From a bacterium (lineage in GTDB: Bacteria; Patescibacteriota; Minisyncoccia; Phycocordibacterales; CAIZLB01), in assembly GCA_027490575.1 (NCBI GenBank), contig JAIXXV010000006.1, positions 1 through 45,557 on the forward strand: a stretch of 45,557 bases of DNA, written 5' to 3'. The stretch's first letter is position 1, and each line of letters opens with the position of its first letter. The notes beneath the pieces were generated by a model that did no database searches, was not told where the DNA came from, and saw only the letters and a program-made list of their open reading frames with translations. Of this stretch, positions 24,524 through 33,388 are shown one piece after another. Position numbers and translations under genes: made by a program.

Positions 24524-26245
24524 ATGGAAACCACTAAATCAAGAAAACACGTATTCTCAATACTAAAAAACTACTGGAAATCAGTGGCTTTTTTGTCGTT
24601 GTCTACAATCATTGCCAATGTGCTATATCTCGTTGTACCGAAATACATCTCAACAGGTATAGACTCATATATAGCAGGTAGCATCATTACACAGTCATTT
24701 TATATTCAGTTTGCATTAGTTGCTTTTGGAATGTTTTTATTCACTTATTCACAAGGAATATTTCAAACATATCTGGCCGAAAAGGCATCGTACGATCTCA
24801 GAAATAACCTGGCGGACAAGATATCTAGATTGAGCTACAAACAAATAGAAGACGAAACTCAATCAAAAATACTTACAATCTTTACGTCTGATATTGAAGC
24901 AATTAAAACATTTCTTTCTTTTGCAGTAGCCATCACAATCTCTTCTATAGTTGTAATCATTGGCGCATCTGGACTTTTACTTTACATAAACTGGAAACTG
25001 GCACTGGCCGTACTTACAATACTGCCACTCATAGGAATATTGTTCGGCGTTGTATTTTCAAAACTTGGACCATTATTTAAAAAGAGTCAGGAAATCATAG
25101 ACGGGTTCAACAATATAATTTCTGAAAATGTTGCAGGTTCTGCAATTGTAAGAGTATTAAACTCTGGATCAACAGAATATTCAAAATTTAAAAAGCAAAA
25201 TGACACTGCAAAAGACACAAGCATGGTCATATTGAAATATTTTTCTTTTATGATTCCTATTGTAGGAGCGATAGCGAGTTTGGCAACTTTGATAATACTT
25301 GTACTCGGTGGAAAGTTTGTTATTGATTCCACCATGACACTTGGAGATTTTACCGCTTTCAACAGTTATGTTTTCATATTGATATTCCCTATCATCATGC
25401 TTGGCTTTGTTTCTAGTACTATTTCTAGAGCACAAGAATCATACACCAGACTTCAAGACATACTTGATATAGAAGAAGAAAAAGATTCTGGAACCTTGTC
25501 TGAAAAGATCATTGGCGATATTGATGTAAAAAACATTTACCTAAAATACGATGAGAAGACCATACTGGATAATGTTTCTTTCTCAGTAAAAGCAGGTACA
25601 AAAACTGCAATCATAGGTCCGACCGCTGCTGGTAAAACACAACTCCTTCAAGTACTACTTGGACTGACTCACCCGACATCGGGAGAGGTGCTTTATGACA
25701 AACGTCCGCTGGGAGATTACACCAGGGAGTCAATACACTCTCAGGTTGCATTTGTATTTCAAGATAGCGTTATGTTCAACATAAGTGTTCGCGAAAACAT
25801 AGCATTTAGTCAGATTGCAACTGATGGAAGTATTCAAAAGGCTATTGATACAGCCGAACTTGACGATTTTATACATACACTACCAGATGGTCTTGATACT
25901 GTAGTTTCAGAAAGAGGAACTTCTTTGTCAGGTGGCCAAAAGCAAAGAATCATGCTGGCCCGTGCACTTGCGATAAATCCTCAGATTTTGTTCTTGGATG
26001 ATTTCACCGCTCGAGTGGATGCGATGACAGAAAAGAAGATTCTTGAAAACATAGAGAGAAACTACCCTAATCTCACACTTGTATCTGTCACTCAAAAAAT
26101 CCAGTCAGTTGAGCATTATGATAAAATCATTTTACTAATGGAAGGAGAAGTAGTAGCAGAAGGAACGCATGATGAACTAAAGTGCTCATCTACTGAATAT
26201 GCTCAGATAATAGAATCTCAAAAATCTACACAATCCTATGAATAA
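24524..26245 (+). CDS. ABC exporter half-transporter, degenerate ATP site subunit
   Basis: The 573-aa fused permease and ATPase has an N-terminal six-helix type I exporter domain (to about residue 310) and a C-terminal nucleotide-binding domain. Walker A is GPTAAGKTQ near residue 365, the signature LSGGQKQR near 468 is intact, and Walker B is ILFLDDF near 490, with Asp replacing the catalytic Glu. The switch His is Gln in SVTQKIQ. It is thus the partner with the non-hydrolytic site in a heterodimer. It overlaps the next gene by eight bases. The substrate is unknown: lipid, peptide or drug export are all possible. Confidence 0.93.
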   Translation: METTKSRKHVFSILKNYWKSVAFLSLSTIIANVLYLVVPKYISTGIDSYIAGSIITQSFYIQFALVAFGMFLFTYSQGIFQTYLAEKASYDLRNNLADKISRLSYKQIEDETQSKILTIFTSDIEAIKTFLSFAVAITISSIVVIIGASGLLLYINWKLALAVLTILPLIGILFGVVFSKLGPLFKKSQEIIDGFNNIISENVAGSAIVRVLNSGSTEYSKFKKQNDTAKDTSMVILKYFSFMIPIVGAIASLATLIILVLGGKFVIDSTMTLGDFTAFNSYVFILIFPIIMLGFVSSTISRAQESYTRLQDILDIEEEKDSGTLSEKIIGDIDVKNIYLKYDEKTILDNVSFSVKAGTKTAIIGPTAAGKTQLLQVLLGLTHPTSGEVLYDKRPLGDYTRESIHSQVAFVFQDSVMFNISVRENIAFSQIATDGSIQKAIDTAELDDFIHTLPDGLDTVVSERGTSLSGGQKQRIMLARALAINPQILFLDDFTARVDAMTEKKILENIERNYPNLTLVSVTQKIQSVEHYDKIILLMEGEVVAEGTHDELKCSSTEYAQIIESQKSTQSYE

Positions 26246-27998
26246 ACAAAAAGAACAAATCAACTACTCTCTCAAAGAAGGTGGCGAGTCGCTTCAGAAA
26301 GGAACTGCAAAGGGAGCTATAAAAAGGATTGTGCCGATGCTGGCACAAGAAAAAAAAGGAACGATAATCGCTTTTTTTGCAACTTTATTTACTTCGCTTT
26401 TAAACCTTGTAGCGCCACTACTTATTGGCTATTCGATCGATGCATATTTAGTTAAAGGAAACTATACCGGCCTACTTAGAATGGCGATATTTGTCGCAGT
26501 AGTATATATCGGCTCTTTTATTGCCAGCTACATACAAATGCGTGTTATGGGAGGCGTGGCACAGAGAATACTTTGGAAATTACGAAATGATTTATTTTTA
26601 AAACTTCAAGAATTGCCACTCGCCTTCTTCAACCAAAACAAATCCGGAGATTTGATATCCAGGATAAACAGCGACACGGAAAAGGTAAATGAGTTTTTCT
26701 CACAAAGTTTAATGAGATTCGCGGGAAACATATTTATGGTTATCGGAACAGGTATTTTTATAATATCCATAAACACTAGACTTGCCCTAGTATCACTTAT
26801 CCCCGCTCTATTCATATTAATATTTGCACAACTTGTATCTAGATGGGTAGGTAGCAAAAACAAAAAAAGTTTTAGTGAGAAAGGATTACTTAGTGCAGAA
26901 ATACAAGAATCAATATCAAACTTCAAGGTTATACTAGCCTTCAATCGTAGAGATTATTTTAGAGCCAAGTTTGAACAAGCTAATCAAAAGAACTTTAAGG
27001 CGTCAATGGGTGCCGGCATAGCCAATGAACTCTTTACACCAGTGTTTGAATTCATGGGAAATATTGCACTACTTTTGATGCTAGGTTATGGGCTTTACTT
27101 GGTAGCTTCTGGACAATTTGCAATAGGTCTACTAGTGAGCTTTGTCATATACATCACTCGCTTCTATGATCCACTAAGAGAGATGGCGCGTCTTTGGGCA
27201 ACACTTCAGTCTGCACTAGCTGCATGGGACAGGATCGGTGTCATACTCAATTTCCAATCCGACCTTGTACAAGTTGAAGAATGTGCCCAAGACGGAAAAG
27301 GATTGATTGAGTTTAGAAATGTTTCCTTCCAATACTTAAATGGTAAAGAGGTTTTGAAAGATATAAACTTCACACTAGAAGCGGGTAAAACATATGCCTT
27401 AGTCGGACCAACTGGTGGTGGAAAGACAACTACAGCATCACTAGTAGCACGACTTTTTGACCCTACAGAAGGTACAGTGTACCTAAAAGGAAAAGATATA
27501 AGATCCTATGAACAAGCAGCTCGTGCAAAAAGTATTGGTTTCATACTGCAAGAACCTTACTTGTTTAGTGGAACAATCAGAGACAACCTGGCATATGGAT
27601 TTGGTGATGCAACAAAAATAGATGAAGTAATAAAAAGTTCTGGACTTGGACCACTACTGTCCAAGTTTGATAAAGGTATAGAAACTCAGATTGATTCAGC
27701 TGTAACACTTTCTTTGGGTGAAAAGCAGATTATAGCTTTCATAAGAGCAGTGATAAGAAAACCAGATGTATTGATACTAGACGAAGCGACTGCCAATATA
27801 GACACAGTAACAGAGAAGATTCTGGAAGAAATACTTGAGAAGCTACCCTCTTCTACAACAAGAATAATAATCGCTCACAGACTCAATACAATTCAAAATG
27901 CAGACTGTATCTTTTTCGTCAACGGAACACAAGTGCGACAAGCAGGTTCGATGCAACAAGCAGTAGATATGCTTTTGCATGGTAAAAGAGAGAGTTAG
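26238..27998 (+). CDS. ABC exporter half-transporter, catalytic-site subunit
   Basis: The 586-aa partner of the preceding gene has a six-helix permease domain and an ATPase domain with Walker A GPTGGGKTTT near residue 390, Walker B VLILDEAT with the catalytic Glu, and the switch His in IIIAHRLNT. Its signature motif is altered to LSLGEKQ. Because each composite site uses Walker motifs of one subunit and the signature of the other, one consensus site (this Walker set plus LSGGQ of the partner) and one degenerate site are predicted. Overlapping start and stop codons imply translational coupling. Confidence 0.93.
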   Translation: MNKQKEQINYSLKEGGESLQKGTAKGAIKRIVPMLAQEKKGTIIAFFATLFTSLLNLVAPLLIGYSIDAYLVKGNYTGLLRMAIFVAVVYIGSFIASYIQMRVMGGVAQRILWKLRNDLFLKLQELPLAFFNQNKSGDLISRINSDTEKVNEFFSQSLMRFAGNIFMVIGTGIFIISINTRLALVSLIPALFILIFAQLVSRWVGSKNKKSFSEKGLLSAEIQESISNFKVILAFNRRDYFRAKFEQANQKNFKASMGAGIANELFTPVFEFMGNIALLLMLGYGLYLVASGQFAIGLLVSFVIYITRFYDPLREMARLWATLQSALAAWDRIGVILNFQSDLVQVEECAQDGKGLIEFRNVSFQYLNGKEVLKDINFTLEAGKTYALVGPTGGGKTTTASLVARLFDPTEGTVYLKGKDIRSYEQAARAKSIGFILQEPYLFSGTIRDNLAYGFGDATKIDEVIKSSGLGPLLSKFDKGIETQIDSAVTLSLGEKQIIAFIRAVIRKPDVLILDEATANIDTVTEKILEEILEKLPSSTTRIIIAHRLNTIQNADCIFFVNGTQVRQAGSMQQAVDMLLHGKRES

Positions 27999-28036
27999 TT
28001 TAACAAATGGGTTTTAGTGCTGGGAATCTTCGCCCA

Positions 28037-28852
28037 TTATCTAACAACCTTACTAATGATAAATTGGAAAATTGGAAGAGGATTTACTTTTCTCAAAAGG
28101 ATTAACATTTTTGAAAGAGAATCAACTGTATACCTTAACTTACTACTGTTATCATTTACAGCTCTGTATATAACTTTTGCAGCAAGCTCCGGATCTTTAC
28201 CGTTCTCTCCTCTCTTTATCATATTATTTATATACTCATGCCAATAACTGTCATAAACACTTACCTTATCACTTTCGGATCTAACCAGTGATGTTGTTAA
28301 AAAGTTTGTCTTTATAGTTCCAGGCTCTATGATTTTTACTTGGATATTAAAATCTTTCAATTCGTAGTACAAAGATTCCGACAATCCTTCAACAGCGTAT
28401 TTACTAGAGGAGTATACACTCATGAACGGAAGTGTTATGCGACCAAGCATAGAGGATATATTGATAATCTTCCCTGCTTTGCGCTCCCTGAAGTGAGGTA
28501 ATGCTATACGGACAAGATTTATAGTACCTAGAACATTTGTGTCGAATTGATCTTTCACTTGTTTTTCAGTTGTATTTTCAAGTGGACCAAGTAAACCGTA
28601 CCCAGCATTATTGACAATTGCATCAACTGAGCCAAATTTTGAAATGGCATTTTCAAAGGCAACCTTGATAGATTCAGAATCCGTAACATCAACTTTTGCC
28701 AAAAGCACATTCACTCCATCCTGAAATTCCTTTTCAGAATCAGGGTTCTTCATTGTAGCCACTACGTTCCACCCTTTATTTATAAAGTATCTAGCTGTGG
28801 CTCTACCTATACCACTTGATGTACCAGTTATAAACACAGTTTTATTTATCAT
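28037..28852 (-). CDS. Short-chain dehydrogenase/reductase
   Basis: The 271-aa classical SDR has the NAD(P)-binding TGTSSGIGRATA, the DVTD and NNAGYG motifs, catalytic Ser in INISSMLGR and YSSSKYAVEG with the Tyr-Lys pair. After the fold, PGTIKTNF and a C-terminal extension (YRAVNDNSSKLRYTVDSLSKM) follow the pattern of SDRs acting on lipids or other hydrophobic alcohols, though the substrate is unknown. TGC-TAATAT lies six bases upstream of the ATG. It is convergent with the ABC genes. Confidence 0.92.
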   Translation of the reverse strand: MINKTVFITGTSSGIGRATARYFINKGWNVVATMKNPDSEKEFQDGVNVLLAKVDVTDSESIKVAFENAISKFGSVDAIVNNAGYGLLGPLENTTEKQVKDQFDTNVLGTINLVRIALPHFRERKAGKIINISSMLGRITLPFMSVYSSSKYAVEGLSESLYYELKDFNIQVKIIEPGTIKTNFLTTSLVRSESDKVSVYDSYWHEYINNMIKRGENGKDPELAAKVIYRAVNDNSSKLRYTVDSLSKMLILLRKVNPLPIFQFIISKVVR

Positions 28853-28858
28853 GATAAA

Positions 28859-28867
28859 ATATTAGCA
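28859..28867 (-). promoter_or_regulatory. Extended -10 promoter of the SDR gene
   Basis: TGCTAATAT on the minus strand is followed by six bases and the ATG, identical in sequence and spacing to the element of gatC. Confidence 0.55.
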
Positions 28868-28904
28868 AAGAGCATAAAATTAAGCTAGCTCATAAATCTA
28901 ATCA

Positions 28905-30362
28905 ATGAAAGATAAAATGATAAATATATCTCTTGTATACCCCCATCAGCTGTTTGAACACAATCCAGCAATCAATAAGCTCGAAAAAAGCTCTGATCTG
29001 GTATTTATGATTGAAGATCCTCTTTTTTTTGATCAATATGATTTCCACAATCTAAAAATAGAGTTGCACAAAAGAAGCATGGTTTTTTATAAAAGCTTTT
29101 TAGAGGACAAAGGATACAAGATCATTTTGGCAAAAACTATTGAAGATGCAGTGGAAATTTCAAAGGTGAAGACTAGTGACATGGGTACTATTTTTGTAAA
29201 TGAGGTAGTTGATAATTATCTTGAAAAAAAGATAAAGAAATACTGTGAAAAAAATGAACTGAAACTAGAAATCAAAAAAACTCCAATGTTTCTTACAAGC
29301 AATACAGACATAGATAGCTATATAGGACTGCAAAAAACTCATAAAAAAATTTACTTTATGAAAAACTTCTATGAGTGGCAAAGAAAGAGGCTCGGCATTT
29401 TGATAGATAAAAACGGTAGTCCTACAGGTGGAAAGTGGAGCTTTGATGAAGATAATAGAAAAAAGGTTCCTAAAGGTTTGGAAGTACCACCGGAATACAG
29501 ACCAACGAGTGCTCAAAATGACTCATTTATTTACGCGACCACCTTTAAAGAAGCTCGGATGTGCCTAAAACATTTTCTAAAAAACAGACTTGCTGACTTC
29601 GGCCCTTATGAAGATGCTGTTTTAGAAGGTGAAAATGTCTTGTTCCACTCAGTACTGTCCCCTTACCTCAACATCGGACTTTTAACACCTGAAGAAGTTA
29701 TAAAAGAAACATTAAAGTTTTCTGAAGAAAATGATATACCAATGAACTCTTTAGAAGGCTTTGTTCGACAAATAATTGGATGGAGGGAGTATATTAGAAT
29801 GGTATATATAAAACTCGGAAGTAAGATTAGAAACGTAAACTATTTTGAAGCCAAGAAAAAGATACCGTACACATTTTGGACAGGAAAAACAGGGATACTA
29901 CCGGTGGACAATACCGTCCAAAAGCTAGTATCCACAGCATATTCACATCATATCCCCCGTCTAATGATCATGGGAAACTTTATGAATCTTTGTGGATTTG
30001 ATCCAGATGAAGTCTATAGATGGTTTATGGAAATGTACATAGACTCATACGACTGGGTAATGGTACCAAACGTCTATAGCATGGCACTTTATGCTGATGG
30101 AGGGATGATAACTACTAAGCCATATATTTCAGGTTCAGCATATATACTCAAAATGTCTGATTTTAAAAAATCAAAAGAGTCTGACGATAAGTCATGGGAC
30201 AAGATATGGGATGCGCTATTTTGGACTTTTGTAGGAAAACATTATGACAAGCTAAAATCAGAAGGGCGCCTCGGTTTCATCGGAGTACAGTATGCAAATA
30301 TGACAAAAGAGCGTATCCAAAAGCATGAAGACATTGCGGATGCATTCTTAAAAGGATTTTAG
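28905..30362 (+). CDS. Photolyase/cryptochrome-family protein of the FeS-BCP type, FeS ligands missing
   Basis: The 485-aa protein matches the prokaryotic (6-4) photolyase (PhrB-like) group: N-terminal Rossmann-type antenna domain (ISLVYPHQLFEHNPAI), then the helical FAD domain with VLFHSVLSPYLNIGLLTP, GFVRQIIGWREYIR, FWTGKTG, PNVYSMALYADGG and TTKPYISGSAYI. Known members bind a [4Fe-4S] cluster through a Cys after the WTGKT segment and three Cys after MSDY. Here those stretches read FWTGKTGILPVDNT (324-337) and MSDFKKSKESDDKSW (417-431) without Cys. Flavin use and DNA repair are likely by family; cluster loss is inferred from sequence. Confidence 0.9.
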   Translation: MKDKMINISLVYPHQLFEHNPAINKLEKSSDLVFMIEDPLFFDQYDFHNLKIELHKRSMVFYKSFLEDKGYKIILAKTIEDAVEISKVKTSDMGTIFVNEVVDNYLEKKIKKYCEKNELKLEIKKTPMFLTSNTDIDSYIGLQKTHKKIYFMKNFYEWQRKRLGILIDKNGSPTGGKWSFDEDNRKKVPKGLEVPPEYRPTSAQNDSFIYATTFKEARMCLKHFLKNRLADFGPYEDAVLEGENVLFHSVLSPYLNIGLLTPEEVIKETLKFSEENDIPMNSLEGFVRQIIGWREYIRMVYIKLGSKIRNVNYFEAKKKIPYTFWTGKTGILPVDNTVQKLVSTAYSHHIPRLMIMGNFMNLCGFDPDEVYRWFMEMYIDSYDWVMVPNVYSMALYADGGMITTKPYISGSAYILKMSDFKKSKESDDKSWDKIWDALFWTFVGKHYDKLKSEGRLGFIGVQYANMTKERIQKHEDIADAFLKGF

Positions 30363-30410
30363 TTTTTTGGTTTACAGCACATTGCATGTATTTGTTTACA
30401 ATCACCAAAG

Positions 30411-30419
30411 TGCTAAAAT
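30411..30419 (+). promoter_or_regulatory. Promoter of the zinc-ribbon gene
   Basis: TTGTTT at 30392-30397, a 16-bp spacer and TAAAAT at 30414-30419, with an extended TGC, lie seven bases before the ATG at 30427. Confidence 0.5.
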
Positions 30420-30426
30420 ACTAATC

Positions 30427-30603
30427 ATGGCAATCAAACCTAAATGCGATATGTGCAAAACCGAACTAAATGACTACGGTGCAATACTTCTTAGTCCCCC
30501 GAAGAAAGACTCGACGGTTGTTAAGTATCATCTCTGTAAAGAATGCTATAAATCAATATTAAGTAAAAATAAAATTAGTATTAATAATAACTATAAAAAA
30601 TAA
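30427..30603 (+). CDS. Small zinc-ribbon protein
   Basis: The 58-aa protein starts at MAIKPKCDMCK; a frame 20 codons longer has no supporting signal and would cover the promoter. Two CxxC pairs (CDMC and CKEC) separated by about 30 residues predict a single zinc ribbon. The C-terminus is Asn/Lys-rich. It abuts the EamA gene (TAA directly followed by ATG), so the two are co-transcribed. Function is unknown. Confidence 0.7.
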   Translation: MAIKPKCDMCKTELNDYGAILLSPPKKDSTVVKYHLCKECYKSILSKNKISINNNYKK

Positions 30604-31020
30604 ATGCACTGGATTATATACGCACTACTATCAGCAATCTTTGCATCACTTGTAGCTATCTTCGGAAAAATCGGCCTAAAAGATGTGGATTCAACTTTAG
30701 CAACAACAATAAGATCTGTGGTTATGGCAGTATTTTTGATTGTAGTCTCATTGTCACTTGGAAAATCAAGCCTCTTGAACACATTCGACAGCAAAGCTAT
30801 CGGCTATATCGTACTTTCTGGTATAGCAGGAGCATTATCTTGGCTGTTTTACTTTATAGCAATCAAAAACGGCCCTGTTAGCGGCGTTGCATCAGTAGAC
30901 AGACTCAGTGTAGCCTTTGTCTTTATACTTGCGATACTTTTCCTAGGAGAGGCTTTTACCTGGATGAAACTTGCGGGGGTCATACTCATTGTAGCAGGGG
31001 CAATTTTGATGGTGTTTTAG
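30604..31020 (+). CDS. EamA-family (DMT) transporter, single-domain
   Basis: The 138-aa protein has five membrane helices and one EamA unit: WIIYALLSAIFASLVAIFGKIGL, a TIRSVVMAVFLIVVSL helix, LSGIAGALSWLFYFIAIKNGPVSGVASVDRLSVAFV and FLGEAFTWMKLAGVILIVAGAIL. Most DMT exporters have two such units, so this half-size form probably dimerises. The substrate is unknown. It starts immediately after the zinc-ribbon gene. Confidence 0.9.
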   Translation: MHWIIYALLSAIFASLVAIFGKIGLKDVDSTLATTIRSVVMAVFLIVVSLSLGKSSLLNTFDSKAIGYIVLSGIAGALSWLFYFIAIKNGPVSGVASVDRLSVAFVFILAILFLGEAFTWMKLAGVILIVAGAILMVF

Positions 31021-31094
31021 TATTTTGCTGAAAGTTTCAATCCAGAAATGAGCAATGATATAATTTTATTATATTAAAAACCACCACAGACAAT

Positions 31095-31862
31095 ATGAAT
31101 AAATCAAAAAGCACAAATACATTTACAAACCCGGAAACTGGGCGTATATCTATCACTGAAGCATTCGGAGAAAGTCTGGCTAAACTACTAGCCGAAAAGA
31201 TATCTTCTGCATACCCAGGATTTCAGTCAAAATCATTTATCAAAGACGTAAAAATAGGTGTCAAAGGTAAGAGCTATACGGAGAGAAATGAAGTCCAGGC
31301 AGATATGCTAAAGAAGTATTTACCAAATGATTATGATTCAGCACTTAAAATACTTCTAAAAATACTTGGACCAGAAAATCCGGAAGAAACTGGAATGTTT
31401 ACAAACTATTACTGGATAATGCCTATAGGAAAGTTTGTTGAAAAATACGGATTAGATAATTTTAAATCATCAATAAAAGCTATAGAGGAAATAACCAAGA
31501 GAAATACTGGTGAATATGCAATCAGACCTTACGCAAGAAATTATCCAGATAAAACTATTGCGGTTTGCAAGAAATGGGCCAACAGTAAAAACTTTCATCT
31601 GCGTCGACTAGCCTCTGAGGGTCTGCGACCGAAACTTCCATGGGCACCTAAACTAGACACATGGAATGACAAACCCTCTCCTATTTTTGAAATACTAGAA
31701 ATATTAAAAGAAGATGAAATTAAATTTGTGAAAAAATCTGTAGCTAATCACCTTAGAGATTGGATGAAAGTAAATCCCCAAGAAGCTAAAAAGGTTTTAT
31801 CGAAATGGTCAAAATCCAAAAACGAAAATACTGCGTGGATTATTAAGCATGCCACTCGCTAA
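31095..31862 (+). CDS. DNA alkylation repair protein, AlkD-like HEAT fold
   Basis: The 255-aa all-helical protein has the family's HLRRLASEGLRPKLPW segment near residue 175 and repeated helix pairs (FVKKSVANHLRDWMKVNP, WIIKHATR). AlkD-type enzymes are DNA glycosylases for bulky or cationic alkylated bases; related members of this family may lack activity. It lies next to the photolyase, forming a small repair-related neighbourhood. No lesion-binding residues were assigned. Confidence 0.85.
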   Translation: MNKSKSTNTFTNPETGRISITEAFGESLAKLLAEKISSAYPGFQSKSFIKDVKIGVKGKSYTERNEVQADMLKKYLPNDYDSALKILLKILGPENPEETGMFTNYYWIMPIGKFVEKYGLDNFKSSIKAIEEITKRNTGEYAIRPYARNYPDKTIAVCKKWANSKNFHLRRLASEGLRPKLPWAPKLDTWNDKPSPIFEILEILKEDEIKFVKKSVANHLRDWMKVNPQEAKKVLSKWSKSKNENTAWIIKHATR

Positions 31863-31948
31863 AATAAAATGCTACCAGCTAGACTGTTTTCACAATCATA
31901 CTAGTAGCAACACGGATTAACTTTGATTCAAGCCGAGAGAGACGGTGG

Positions 31949-32341
31949 TTATTTTTCAGGATCACCATTATGCTCACAAAATTCAGTAATGCTCGGCACG
32001 TGAATACCTTCGCTGATACCTGACACAACCTCAACGCATTCTGGCTCGAATACAAAGCAACGATCTTTTCCTTTAGGGTAACCCATGCTTGCCCACCAAT
32101 TGTACGCGCCGAGGTTAACATCCCTCAGCTTAGAAAGTGCTTCCTTTTGTAGCACAAGATATCCCGTCCTTAGACCTTGAACTTTGCCGCCGCCCACCTC
32201 TTCATGATGAATTGGTAACAACTGAAACTTCATATGAAAGCAGCTAAGCTCTATTCCAATCCAAGCTTTTCTCACTCCTAACTCAACTTCACCTGATGGG
32301 GTACTGACAATGCGTATTAACCCTGTGAATCTACTGTCCAT
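31949..32341 (-). CDS. Hypothetical protein with a strong Shine-Dalgarno
   Basis: The 130-aa soluble protein has no family recognised. Visible features are VRKAWIGIELSCFHMKFQLL, a His-His-Glu-Glu patch (LPIHHEEVGGGK), NWWASMGYPKGKDRCFVFEPECVEV and a C-terminal His/Cys segment (EFCEHNGDPEK). GAGGAGG lies six bases upstream of the ATG, a perfect Shine-Dalgarno that is exceptional in this window. Codons appear less AT-biased than those of its neighbours. Both points suggest acquisition from another bacterium. Confidence 0.7.
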   Translation of the reverse strand: MDSRFTGLIRIVSTPSGEVELGVRKAWIGIELSCFHMKFQLLPIHHEEVGGGKVQGLRTGYLVLQKEALSKLRDVNLGAYNWWASMGYPKGKDRCFVFEPECVEVVSGISEGIHVPSITEFCEHNGDPEK

Positions 32342-32429
32342 AATAACCTCCTCTATTTTGGTTTTGACTATTGAAATCTAAAAGAACAAGTACGCCAATA
32401 TGTGCTCCATTTGATAATACTAAATACGC

Positions 32430-33320
32430 TTAATTCTGCAACCTTATAGATTGTGAGAAATCTGTACCCTCTATTTCAGCAGACTTCATCGCCTTATCAT
32501 TCAAAAGATACCTTTGTCGTATTTCTTCTATACTCAAACCCTCTGGAATATCTAGTAATCCCAGTTCATATGCTAGCTGGTCACTATTTGCTGGGAACAT
32601 TATTCTCCAACTCAAAAAAGGTATAGTGCTGGGTGTAACTGTGTTTATGTGATCTGCGATATTTGTAGTGCAAGTGTTGGTTATAGTGTTGTAGAACTCT
32701 GGTTTATCAGCCAAAGCATTTGCTCGACTAAGTATATCTAGCAGTAGCTCTCGAGTCTTTTCAGGAGTTGCTTTTGCAGGGTATGCATACACTAGGTCTT
32801 TACGATGATTGGTTCGAAGCTTCACGAGATCATTTTCATCACCAAGCACATACATGACCTCATACTGATTGAAAAGCCCTTTGATAGGATGAAATGCTTC
32901 TCCCTTTTCTTTTCGTATCTCAACTGATACAGATAGAAAGTCTTTTTTACCAGAAACAGGTTCTTCAAATTCAAAACTCAAAAACGTGTGAGCAGATCCA
33001 GGAATACCAGAAAATGGTGACACTAGATACCAGACACGCTTTATGTTATTGAGGTCAAACTCTTTGTCATAGTATTCCCTATCATAATCTTTAGTTGATC
33101 TATATTTGAAGTTTCTTATATTTTTTATTAATACTTTATTTTCACCTGACTCGTCGGTAGATGTAACAGTGGGTAAAACTGCGGTTGCAAGCCTGTCTTG
33201 ATCAAGTGACCAGTCTCTATCATTGGAAGGTTTAGTAAATACAAATAAAAATACCTTCAACAATATGAATACTATAAGCAGTATTAGTATTATGTATAAA
33301 GGTATTTTTATTATTTTCAT
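32430..33320 (-). CDS. DUF4105 (Lnb N-terminal type) membrane-anchored protein
   Basis: The 296-aa protein has one N-terminal membrane helix (IPLYIILILLIVFILLKVFLF) and an exported domain matching DUF4105: AHTFLSFEFEE, LSVSVEIRKEKGE, GLFNQYEVMYVLGDENDLVKLR and the conserved YNTITNTCTTNI segment. The His and Cys in these motifs suggest a papain-like NlpC/P60-related active site. The biochemical role of the family is unknown. It lies downstream of the secreted-protein and TPR genes and may be in the same unit. Confidence 0.85.
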   Translation of the reverse strand: MKIIKIPLYIILILLIVFILLKVFLFVFTKPSNDRDWSLDQDRLATAVLPTVTSTDESGENKVLIKNIRNFKYRSTKDYDREYYDKEFDLNNIKRVWYLVSPFSGIPGSAHTFLSFEFEEPVSGKKDFLSVSVEIRKEKGEAFHPIKGLFNQYEVMYVLGDENDLVKLRTNHRKDLVYAYPAKATPEKTRELLLDILSRANALADKPEFYNTITNTCTTNIADHINTVTPSTIPFLSWRIMFPANSDQLAYELGLLDIPEGLSIEEIRQRYLLNDKAMKSAEIEGTDFSQSIRLQN

Positions 33321-33388
33321 CTTAAACTTTTCTTAATGGATTATGGTAATATTCCCTGATGCATTTTACCCTCCCATTGCCCCGTCTA

